A stretch of 64,000 nt of DNA from Paracorniculantispora psalliotae (lineage: Eukaryota > Ascomycota > Sordariomycetes > Hypocreales > Cordycipitaceae): contig PHFE01000029.1 in NCBI GenBank assembly GCA_002796755.1, positions 434,001 through 498,000 of the forward strand, in the 5' to 3' direction. Positions 12,601-22,580 of this stretch are shown here, one piece after another (position 1 is the stretch's first letter; each line of letters opens with the position of its first letter). A program made the position numbers and the translations under genes. Below the pieces are notes generated by a model. The model was given only the letters and a program-made list of their open reading frames with translations, made no database searches and was not told the DNA's origin.

Positions 12601-15534
12601 TAAGACAGCATCGGCGGTTGCCTTGTCCTGGTCGATTATGTCCGGGTATTGACTATCTATTGCGGTCAGTCGCGCTCCCATAGTTGCGGCCATGGATATA
12701 ATGGAGCTGTCATCCGGTCCGAGTTTGTTTGGGTCTTGGCCAGTGGCGATAAAGTCGGCCTCTTCGGCACTGAAGGTTTGCGTTGTGAGCTTTCTCCACG
12801 TTTGCAAGGCGTCGACGAAATCCGTAGCCGTGTATCTGAAAAATAGAGGATCATCTCGAAATCGTCCCAGGCTGCCCCAGTCTCGGAGATCAACGCCAAA
12901 GGCATCACGGATGAAGAGTACCCTCAAGTAAGTGCTAAGCGTGGCAAAGTTCAAGGGCGCGCGAGTGGTGGTCTTCAAAAGTGAGAGAATAAGATCAAAG
13001 TCCTGGGGTGAAATGCGGAGCGCAGCGAGGAGAACGGGGAGATGGTCAGCAACCTTGATGGTGTCATCGCCAAGGTACATGCCAGTGGCTGGATTCCACT
13101 CAAAGACTGGATCCATGGCAGCGAGATCGTGCCGGACGAAGACTTCCCTATACAGTGACATAGATAGGTCTCCAATAAGGACCAGCACGCGACTGATGGC
13201 AAGGCCCGTGAGGGAGGAAAATTGAGCCACACTATTAATCTCTGCCAGTGTCAAGTCGATGTTTTCGCAGCGCTCTTCGTATACTAGTGTCATTGCGTGG
13301 TCCAAAGTATCGACGCTCCAATTATCACCGTCCTTTAAGCTGTTGAGGTGCTTCCAGATCCGAATGAAGATCATCAGCTTCCGCAGTTGCTCCCAGGTCG
13401 GCCAGCTGCCATCGCGTCGCAGGAGCCTCATCTTTGACAGCAACCCTGGCGGTCCGTTGCCATTTGATGAGTCGATAATCACGAGGGGTCCGGGTTTCAG
13501 ATTAATGTCTTCGTTGAAATTTCCATTTTCTCTGACAGCCCCTGGATTGATGTGGTTTGTTTTGAGAATCTGGGCGAGATCTGATAGCTCAATGCCTGCG
13601 CGCGGGAGAACCTCTTCCCGTACGTCGGACAGTTTTTCGAAAACTTTTGCGTCACTTAGTGTCTGTGGAAGTCCCCAAAGGCGTTTGATCCATATCTTAT
13701 TGCCTGGCTCGCTCCTGAGAAGCATACGGAGCTCCTCGTCCGAGAGCTGAAGAAATTCGGTGTTGGTAATGCGCTCGCGATTATCGACTCGCGTTGTTGC
13801 AGGCCCCGAGCGGTACTCGTCAAAGGGGAAATTGAGCATCAATTCCAGAACGCTAGTGCCCATGGCACGGAGGAGGACTCGCATACGGTGGAGTTGAGGG
13901 TCGTAGGGTAGTATTCCAATAGGCACAGTAACCGACCAGTCACGGACAAGAAGGTAATACACATTGTAGTCGACATGTAAGGGTTGCGCTATCAGATCCT
14001 TGCTGTCGTCACCGAATTTGTTGTCATAGTAGTCTGGAGTAAACCAAGAATAAGGATCCTTGGCGAAGATGACTTGAGTGAGCACCTCGTTGACAAGGTC
14101 CAAGTAAGGCATGGCGATGTTGGTGTTCTCTACCGATAGTTGCAGATGCGGTAGATCTGGTCGTCGGTCGATGAGCAAGTCGTAGAGATTCACAGGAATT
14201 AACCCGTCATCAACTCCACCATACGTAGCAGGAGTTTGCTTCAGAAGCTCTAGAAGGTCGACGAGGTAGGCCGATGGGCTGGTAACGGTCGTCAACCTAT
14301 CGTCCAGCGTGATGAGATCTCCACCCCCAACAAGTTCTGAGACCGTCGCATGCTTAGGGTTGGATGAATCCGGGGCAGTGTTGGGGTCTATGGAGAAAAG
14401 GGCTGCCGGATTCGCGGGGTCCGTCAAGTCCCGCTTCCGCGCTTCCTTGAATGAGGCAGCTTCGGAGCCAAGCTCGAGGGCAGTATTGTCTCGGACTGCG
14501 AGAGTTTGGTAAACCTTGTGCGCAAGGGCAAGTGACACGGGTGCGTTTGGCAGTGATGTGACGGCATCGACGAATGCATCCTTCCCAAGTGCGAGGATCA
14601 GCTCCTTGGTGACAAGTCCTTCGATGATGAGTGCGGCAACGATCGTGGGCTGGCCGGTAAGCTGGGCGAGGTTTTTCATAATTCGGATCGTCGCCAAGTC
14701 AGTGTTCTGCAATACAATTTTGTCCTCAGTGTCCCCGTAGGTAAACGATTTCTGGCCGAAACGGCCCGCACTCCATATCTGGTCACCACCCACGTCGGTG
14801 TGGGTGATGTCAAATGACGTATCCTGGTCGAGTAGCGCCTTGATGACCTTGTAGCCACCTGTGACGGCGCGCAGGAGATTTTCATCTTTTTCGTACTCGG
14901 GAGCTCCAGAGTCAAGCATCTTGAGGAACGCTCGGGCTGGATTCAGGCGCCACATTGACGCTGATTATGATTATGTTAGTAAGCTCTTCCTGTTGACTGA
15001 TGGCAGGCTTTTCCAGGCCAATGTAGCTGCGAGAAACTTACCCCAAAACGCTTCAAGATTTGAGATGTGCTCCTGATCCCCTGCTTCAAAGAGAGTCATG
15101 GCAGGCGTCGGCTTCGACCATGCGTGAGGGGGGTACAGGTAGTACCAGACAGTACCGTAGCATCTTTTATACTCCTGCGGAGGTTCGGCCGTGAGAAACT
15201 CTTCCGCAGACTTGAAAGTTCCGGCGGGTGCACCGTAATCGCTGAGCATGCGGTCAATTACCCTCCAGTCGCCATTCGCATGCGGCAGCAAGGCGGTCGA
15301 CTCGGCCAGGAAACGTTCAGCATTGTCCAGACCCTTGCAGGCATCGCACACCAAAGTCCAAGCCTTGTGGAGGGTACCATCGTCCTCTGACTTTTTGATG
15401 GTATCCTTGGCAACTCGGCTGAGGTTGATGATTTCGTCGTAGATGCCATCTTCGTTCTCAATAACAATATCAAGACGGCCGTACAAGTATTCAAGACAGG
15501 CAGGGTTAAGACCGATCTCAGTTTGGTCTACCAT
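6691..15534 (-). CDS. Tc toxin A-subunit (TcA/TcdA)-like protein, three exons
   Basis: Exons 15534-15042, 14960-9581 and 9460-6691 encode 2880 aa. The 81-nt intron 1 (GTAAGT, TACTAAC branch, CAG) and 120-nt intron 2 (GTGAGT, CTAAC, CAG) both keep frame. The ATG at 15534 is the first in frame and has no signal peptide. The family architecture is nearly complete: a VRP1-like N-terminal region near residues 390-440 (SPSAYLVDLLELL), a block near 1527 (WEANRKVFIFPENWIDP), a conserved start of the pore section near 1957, the long charged channel helices around 2250-2300, and a TcB-binding-type beta region near 2580 (DLDFPGHYFRR), ending in the usual short strand at the C-terminus. Bacterial TcA proteins form bell-shaped pentamers that bind insect cells and inject a toxin carried by TcB-TcC. 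Whether the fungal protein does so is unknown; no partner gene is here. Horizontal origin from bacteria is inference. No internal stop or frameshift was seen. Confidence 0.93.
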
Positions 15535-17871
15535 GGTGTAACGATGATGGAATGAGTTTAAACGATAAGCAATTGCGGTATAATAGATCAATCAGGTCTG
15601 TCTGGCTAGTCTGAGGAAACTTAACAGGCAGCGGCTTCTGTGCGTGTATATAAAGTTGCAAAAGGCCAACCACGCAGCTTGCATCTTGCTGCTGAGCAGC
15701 CGTACGGGATGACATGGGTGCTGCTATCGTATGTTTCTGCATGCGCCTCAGTTGATTATCCTATACTTTTTGGCTGCAGCGCACAGTTGACCTACGGCCA
15801 GAATTCCAATTCCAGTCGCATCCCTGCGCGTTTCTCCATGGTAGGCATGCCGACGCGAGTGCGATATGTCGGTAGTTTGAAGCCTGGACAGCGCAGCATG
15901 TCCATGCATTCCCGAACGCTACCATGCGATGTGAATGAAGGTGCATGTGCATATTCAGCTTGCCTCCCACCCACGCCGTGGAGGTGCATTTGTTTCGCTT
16001 CCGACGAAAGAGAAGAGGCTGACGATTGTGCCCACAGTACACATCGAAAGTCCGCCGGTGATCATAGCCTGTCCACGGTTGCTCGTCTGTGGACTTGGTA
16101 GGGATGGGATGATACACCAATCGGGATGGGATGATACATTTGATGTAAACCCCTGCTAACCATGGCCTACAGCTAAATGAGTACGAGCGGCATGCATCTT
16201 GAGCTGGTGCAGCTCAGCCAGCCACAATGACGCCCAGTACAATGACCTTGCTTTGAAGGATTGAACGAAACGAATCGCACTGTCTTTCCACCACTTGTAC
16301 GCATTGATGTGACAGGGCCAGCCGTTGTAGAGTGGAGAACTAAGCCACTGCCTGTCCATCATGCATGTACAACGTTTCGGGCACCAACGTAATTCTGTGC
16401 ATGGTCACCAAAATATTGGATTGGGCTGCGACGCGACGCAAGTATCGCTGTGCAGAGGCTCATCAATCCGTGTTCTAGAGTCTTGACCTGCATCGCGGAT
16501 GGGAGCGGCGTTGCTATTACTGCCCAGACAAGAACCAGAGAAGACCTGCGTACTGTCAACTCCAGCCATAGAATGAACCTTGTCGCATGCAACAGTGGAT
16601 TGGTGGCGTATATGCGCTGGCATTGCCGAGGTCCCGTTAATGGAGACGAAGACCCTGAGAATGGATTTCTGCGCTCGGCAGACGAAAGCGCCGACGCCCG
16701 TCTTATTCTTGATTGCAAGCAAGTCGACGTCGACCCTGTAGACGGTGACACCTATGTTATATTGTAATAAGCTACTCTCAACATAGAATGAAGAAATTGT
16801 ATACACTACCAAGATGATAGTATACTTAAATACAAATGCCAATGACTGGTATCTCAAAATAACCGTCAGGAACAAGCCTCTAATGCTGTGTGAATAAGCA
16901 CTTGAGTAAGATTTGATGGTGTCCAGCAAGCAGAGGACAGCGCCACAAATGGGGTCCAGAATAAGTCTGGATCGTATTATATGCTCCTTATGTAACTCTC
17001 AGATTAGACGTAGCTTTGGTCTGTTAACTGTAAGCATGTATAACGTACCTCTGCAGAGTGTGTTGGAGAGTAATAGACGATGTTAGTAGAGGCAACAGTG
17101 CATTCTCTGTCCGATATAGCAATTGGCTCGCGAAGGCATCTACTGTTACGAAGTGGTGCCAGAATTGACGGGCAGAGCCTTCGGCATACACCTAGAGTTT
17201 TTTACTCACAGCCTGACCTGCGGCCCCTAAATCTTTGTGTCGTCTTTTCCGCATCGCAATAGGTAGAGCTATTTACTTCTAACTTCTGCTTCTTATTAAC
17301 GCGAAGTATTATTCTCATCAGGTATAAGTAATAGTTCTAGAGATAAATCCCGGTGGTACCTCTTATTAGGTGTTTAGCGTCTGAGAAAAATGGTGCGCCA
17401 CCCGCCCAAAATGGAACTCAGGAGAGCAGCACACAGATGTCTTCTATACCGTGCTTGTCTTCGTAACCACCAAGAATTAGCACTGGATTGGACTAAACCA
17501 GGGGTGTTAAACGATATGAAGGCTTTCAGAAAAGAAGTTAATTTTGCCTTTCAACTATTTCATTATAATGGGATCTTTCATAAATAAAAATACATTTCAA
17601 GAGCCCATCGATTGTCAGCCGTGTTAGCAGAAACAGGGTGCAGGACAGTACAAACATACAGTTCCCCACCCAATTCACACGGCCCTCAAGCTGCGGCAAC
17701 GGTCGCGATTTTCGAGAGCTCACCAAATACCAAATAGCCTCCCAATTGGGAAACTATATCTGCCGCAACCGCATATCACCCTCATTTGGCCGGCACTCGA
17801 GCAGGACAACAGGGCCAATTCCACAACAGCGGCCTGGATCCATTGTCCTCCCACGCTCTCCCGACCCGACC
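15535..17871. other. Gene-poor stretch between the TcA-like gene and dihydroorotate dehydrogenase
   Basis: No intact gene was recognised. The first 200 bases are the presumed TcA-like promoter. Two AT-rich patches (about 16740-17060 and 17230-17390) interrupt otherwise balanced sequence and look like decayed repeats. A plus-strand frame ending at 16767 has a short ankyrin-like stretch, reported among the findings. The last 230 bases are the promoter and leader of the gene at 17872. Confidence 0.6.
15647..15654. promoter_or_regulatory. Possible TATA element upstream of the TcA-like gene
   Basis: TATATAAA on the plus strand, read as TTTATATA on the minus strand, lies 113-120 nt upstream of the start codon at 15534. 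It is the only strong TATA-like element close to that start. The better match is in plus orientation, so the assignment is weak. Confidence 0.3.
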
Positions 17872-19305
17872 ATGTCCGCCATGCCCATGTTTCGGCCGTC
17901 GGCTTGCCGCCGGCTGCCCGTCCGACCCCGAGCCACGCAGCAGCCACGACAACTCCCGCTCCGAACCACGACACCGGCACGCTTTGCCTCGAGCGCCGCT
18001 GGTAGCTCCATCGGTCTCGGCCGCGCCAAGGTCGCCCTGTATGCCACCGTCCTCGCCGCGACCGGCTACGTCGGCTACCTTTACGTGACGGACACGCGCG
18101 CCTCGCTCCTCCACCAGCACATCGTGCCGCCGGTGCTGCGCGCCCTTTTCCCGGACGCCGAAGACGCGCACCACATCGGCTCCAACATCCTCAAAGCGCT
18201 CTACGAGGCGAACCTGCACCCGCGCGAGCGCCAACCCCGCAGCGGCGACCCCTCGAAGCTCACAACCGAGGTCTTTGGTGCTACCATTGACAACCCCGTC
18301 GGCATCTCCGCGGGCCTGGACAAGGACGGCGAGATGACGGATATCCTCTTTGGCCTAGGCGCTGGTGTGGTTGAGATTGGCGGCATCACGCCCCTCGCAC
18401 AGGCCGGCAACGAGCGCCCGCGCTGCTTCCGCGTCGCTGGCCTAGATGGCCTCGTCAACCGCTACGGCCTCAACTCGCAGGGTGCCGATGTTGTGGCCCA
18501 GAGACTACGCAAGCGTGTCCGTCTCTTCGCCAAGGAGATTGGTGCTACGGAGGAGCAGGTTCTAAACGGCGAGGCCAGCGTCCCGCCCGGCAGTCTAGTG
18601 GACGGCCGACTACTCGCTGTGCAGGTCGCCAAGAACAAGGAGACGAATGAAAAGGACCAGGCGGCTGTCGCTGCCGATTACGTCTACTGCGTGAACCGCC
18701 TGGCGCGCTACGCCGACATCGTGGTCGTCAACGTCAGCAGCCCCAACACACCCGGCCTGCGCGACCTGCAGGCCACGGAGCCGCTGACCCGCCTGCTCAC
18801 GGCCGTCGTCGAGGCCGCGCACAAGACGGACCGCAAGAGCCGCCCCAAGGTCATGGTCAAGGTCTCCCCCGACGAGGATGACGACGCGCAGATGGCGGGC
18901 GTGGTCGAGGCCGTGCACCGCAGCGGCGTTGACGGCGTCATCGTCGGCAACACGACCAAGCGCCGCAGCGGCATCATCCCCGAGGGCACGCGTCTGTCGG
19001 CCAAGGACCAGCGCGCACTGGGCGAGACGGGCGGCTACTCCGGCCCGGCCATGTTCTCGCGCACACTGGACCTCGTCGGCCGCTACAGAAAAATGATGGA
19101 CGCCTACGCGCTCGAGGGCAACGCGACCGCCGACAAGGGTGACGCGCACAAGACGCTCTTTGCTACGGGTGGCATCACAAACGGCGAGCAGGCACTGCAG
19201 GTGCTCAACGCCGGCGCGAGCGTGGCCATGGTGTACACCAACATGGTGTACGGCGGCGCGGGCACGATTACGAGGATCAAAGGCGAGATGGAGAAGAAGG
19301 TATAG
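17872..19305 (+). CDS. pyrE: Class 2 dihydroorotate dehydrogenase, mitochondrial
   Basis: This single-exon gene encodes 477 aa. The enzyme oxidises dihydroorotate to orotate in pyrimidine synthesis, passing electrons through FMN to ubiquinone at the inner mitochondrial membrane. The N-terminus is Arg-rich and lacks acidic residues (a targeting peptide). A membrane helix follows at about residues 50-66 (VALYATVLAATGYVGYLYV), the hallmark of class 2 enzymes. The catalytic-loop motif VNVSSPNTPGLR with the active-site serine and the flavin-site motif NTTKRR are present. A fungal-type insertion of about 40 residues (near 222-262) separates two core strands. The frame is open further upstream to 17638, but the ATG at 17872 gives a proper targeting sequence and was chosen. 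Class 2 fungal enzymes are the target of orotomide antifungals. Assignment is very secure. Confidence 0.96.
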   Translation: MSAMPMFRPSACRRLPVRPRATQQPRQLPLRTTTPARFASSAAGSSIGLGRAKVALYATVLAATGYVGYLYVTDTRASLLHQHIVPPVLRALFPDAEDAHHIGSNILKALYEANLHPRERQPRSGDPSKLTTEVFGATIDNPVGISAGLDKDGEMTDILFGLGAGVVEIGGITPLAQAGNERPRCFRVAGLDGLVNRYGLNSQGADVVAQRLRKRVRLFAKEIGATEEQVLNGEASVPPGSLVDGRLLAVQVAKNKETNEKDQAAVAADYVYCVNRLARYADIVVVNVSSPNTPGLRDLQATEPLTRLLTAVVEAAHKTDRKSRPKVMVKVSPDEDDDAQMAGVVEAVHRSGVDGVIVGNTTKRRSGIIPEGTRLSAKDQRALGETGGYSGPAMFSRTLDLVGRYRKMMDAYALEGNATADKGDAHKTLFATGGITNGEQALQVLNAGASVAMVYTNMVYGGAGTITRIKGEMEKKV

Positions 19306-20026
19306 AATGTAGCAAAAGGAGCGACTCAGGCATTACGTGTATTTACTAGAACAGGCGTTTCACAAAATAAGCAATTCCATTTGTCATGTTTTTCATACTT
19401 GGCGCGGCTAAATTGGTAACACTTATATACTGCCATATTAATCTTGGCGAGCGCAGACGAGCACGTGGAGCGCGCTGAGGCCGGCATGCTTAATTGGGTC
19501 GTGATAGGAGTGTTACGTGGCCCTAGGGCTGAGATGAATGCCAAGCCCAGACTATTTCCCAAACCTCGGAATGGAGAGCGACAGCCTCGCCCCTATCAAA
19601 TGCGTCGATGCCTGCATGGAGGTGCACTGCCGGCCGAGTGGGCAATGCCAAAAGCGGGCAGCCTCACGAAAGATGGGGCTGTGCGGAAAAAAAGTCAGAG
19701 CTGCCTTTGTGGCGGAGGTAGGCCGGCAGTGGTGGATTCAAGGAGAACATTGTCGATTTGCCGCTTTGTACCAATGACGTGTTGAGAGTTTTCATCCTTT
19801 CCTACGACAAAAACATAATTATAAGCAGCGTGATCGCATTTGCTGCCTCAGCCTAGGAATCACGGCATCCATCTCGGCACTCGGCAGTGTGACTGTTATC
19901 AATCGCCCGTCCCCGCATTGACCTCTCCAGCAACCGCCGTTTCGTTGTCTGGATCGACAGCGCATGGCAAACAGTGATCGCAGCTCACGACAAGTTCTCG
20001 AGGGATCGTGATTGAGAAGAGCGAAA
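19306..20026. other. Intergenic: promoter of the Zn2Cys6 regulator gene
   Basis: No gene was recognised. It holds the 3' flank of the dehydrogenase gene and the upstream region of the transcription factor starting at 20027. Confidence 0.6.
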
Positions 20027-22580
20027 ATGGCGTCGCCGGAATATATACCCCATGAGCAGGCGGCACGCCGAGCGGTATGATGTCAATGAGTCAACTCACT
20101 GAGGGTCGTAAGCTAACTGAATCCAGTGCGACCAATGCAGACGAAGCAAAGTAAGAAAGTCGCGAACGCGCAATACAATCGCAATGGGCGCATTCTCTAA
20201 CACTCGCTTCATTACAGACACGCTGTGATAAAAAGATACCATGTTCCAGCTGCAAATCCGCCAAGCGCACTTGCACGACGACGGGCGCTGAGAATCCCGG
20301 CCTCCAGCGCAAGCAGCGCATTCATATTTCATCACTCTAGTGCGCATATCATTGCTGCCAGCCATCTCAAGTCAAGTATTAACACAAGCATCCGCAGTGA
20401 GCAGAAAATCGACAGGATCGAGGCCAGTCTTGGCAGCATCGAGCGGCTGCTGCAGCGCCGCCAGAGCCAGCGCGCGTCCACGCAGGACAGCGCCGGCACT
20501 GGCTCCGACAGTGTCGCCTCGCCCAACGCGAGCGTTACCATCTCGGACTCATCGGCCATCAACACGCCCGCCCACATTGACTCGTCCGAGCCCGAGCCGG
20601 ACCAAGGGCTCAACGTGCAGACGGACATGACGGTCGCGCTGCTCAAGCAGGCGGTGCGCAGCACCACACTGTACGGCGTCGACGCCAAGATGGGCGCCGC
20701 CCTCGGCAGCCTCTACGACCTCCTCGGCAAGCGCCACCTAAGCAGCCCCGGCGCGAGCGCAGCGTCGCCGTTTCCGATGCAGAAGCCGGTGCCTCCCGGC
20801 GGCGTGGGTAAATTAGAGATGCCCCCGCTGCATGTGGCGCTCGCGGCGCTGGAGAGATTGACGCGTAGGTTTACATTCTATGAAGCTGCAGATGAGGGAG
20901 GCGCTTGACTGACGTGATTGTATAGGAAACCCACCGACTTTGATCATGATGCTCTGTTCATCGATAGGCATAGATGATGTCGCGGAGTTATTTGGACGAG
21001 CGTATGGGCAACTTGACAATATATCAGGTGTCGATTTTGTTCTCGTCAGCTCCATATTATACTACGTCTTTGAGGAGTCGAGCATGCTCGGCATCTCACC
21101 TGAGCTTCTCGCCGAGTACAAGATACATGCCGAGCTCTGCAGAGCCAACGTCGATACTGGCCTAGCCAACCTGCCACTGCTCCTCTCATCAACAACCGCA
21201 AACGTGCAAGGACTATTACTTGGCGTACGCTTCAAGCATTCCTCCCACCAAAATACCAGCAACGCTTGCTAACTCTCATCCAGGCATTTGTCTCCATCGA
21301 CCAGTCCCGCCCCGCCGTGGCGTGGCAGCTGTGCACCACGGCCGCGCAGCTCTGCATCGCCGCCGGCTTCCAGAGCGTCAGCGCATCCATGCACAAGCCG
21401 CCCGAGGTTATCCGCCTCGAGCGCATCCTCTTCTGGAACGTCTACATGCTCGACAAGTCGCTGTGCCTGCGCCTCAACCGTGGCTCCTGCATCCCCGAGT
21501 ACGACATTGACATTCCCGCCGAGTTTAGCTTCGACTACACGGCCGCGCCTGCCACCGACACCCGCAGCATGACCAAATTTTGGGTCCGCACGAGCATCAC
21601 CCAGGGCCACATCTACGAGCAGCTGTATTCCCCGAAAGCGCGCAGCACGCCCGCCGGGACGCGGATTGCGCACGCGACGGTGCTGGCGACGGAGTGCAGG
21701 AGCTTGCTGCGGGAGGCGGAGCTGCATCAGACGCAGTACCCGGACAGCGAGGAGGCGCCGATCTTGACGGAGATCTTCCGGATCGGGGAGGAGATTCAGC
21801 TCTCAGTCAACTTGACGCTTGTTTATCAGGCGGTTTCGTCGTTGGAAGGAGGCGAGGTATTCAAGAACGAGTGTCTGGAGGCGGCGCGCAGAGCCATGCG
21901 CACGCACAAGCGCTCGATGCATCTCATGCGCCTAGGACCGTATGCGACGTCGAGCTACATTAACTGGTTTGTTGACCTACTTTACAGCCTAAAATTCCGA
22001 ATGCTAATGTGAGAATAGGACGATTCTGCACACGCCATTCGCTCCATTCTTCGTCATCCTCCGCCACGTTCTCGAGACGCTCTCCATCGACGACCTCGTC
22101 CTCCTACAGGAATTCATCGAATCCCTCAGCGTCGCGCTCGACGTTTCCAACCGCCTCAAGCGCTTCCACCAGCTGTGCCATGTCATGTGCGAGGTGGCTG
22201 GCCTCTTTGTCGGCGTCAAGCTCAAGCTCAACAACAGCAGCGTCACGGTGCCCGAGATGCCGCAGGCGCTCGACAACGTCAACGAGCTGCTCAGCCAGCA
22301 GTTTATCGGCCTGCCGCCGTCGCAGTCTCAAGGTATGGCGCAGCAGGAACAGCAGGTGCCTGGGGTGGCGAATTTCCAGCAGCAGCAGGGGCTGGGGAAT
22401 CTGCTGCCGGTGACGGATGATGTGGGCGCCGTCGGGGAGCCGTCGCTGACGATGCCGGCGGATTGGGATCCAGCGGTGATGGGGTCGATGGATTGGACGG
22501 CGGGGTATGAGAATATTCTGAACTTGATGCAGGATGAGCTGCAGATTCTGGAAAACTACCCGAATGCAGGGCTATTTTAA
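20027..22580 (+). CDS. Zn2Cys6 fungal-specific transcription factor, seven exons
   Basis: Exons are 20027-20074, 20127-20150, 20218-20339, 20398-20864, 20926-21224, 21284-21966 and 22019-22580; introns are 52-67 nt with GT..AG ends. The joined frame is 734 aa. The zinc cluster near residues 17-43 has exact C-x2-C-x6-C-x5-C-x2-C-x6-C spacing (CDQCRRSK, then TRCDKKIPC and SSCKSAKRTC) after an ARRA basic start. A short coiled linker (EQKIDRIEASLGSIERLL) follows, then the fungal-specific middle homology region with HTPFAPFFVILRH, and a Gln-rich acidic tail that may activate transcription. The first two exons are only 48 and 24 nt and the finger is split over three exons. Such factors bind paired CGG sites as dimers. 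Its targets are not evident; it is not next to an obvious biosynthetic cluster. The donor at 20340 (GTGCGC) is the least standard. Confidence 0.92.

Noticed and set aside
16405..16929. 174-codon open frame on the minus strand
   Set aside because: No motif and mixed composition crossing an AT-rich patch; the opposite strand has a better, though weak, candidate.
17638..17871. Upstream in-frame extension of dihydroorotate dehydrogenase
   Set aside because: The added 78 residues would bury the mitochondrial targeting sequence; they contain acidic and low-complexity segments and do not look conserved.
15535..17871. A TcB/TcC or other toxin-partner gene next to the TcA-like gene
   Set aside because: No YD repeats, SpvB-like or Rhs core motifs on either strand; open frames are short and without motifs.
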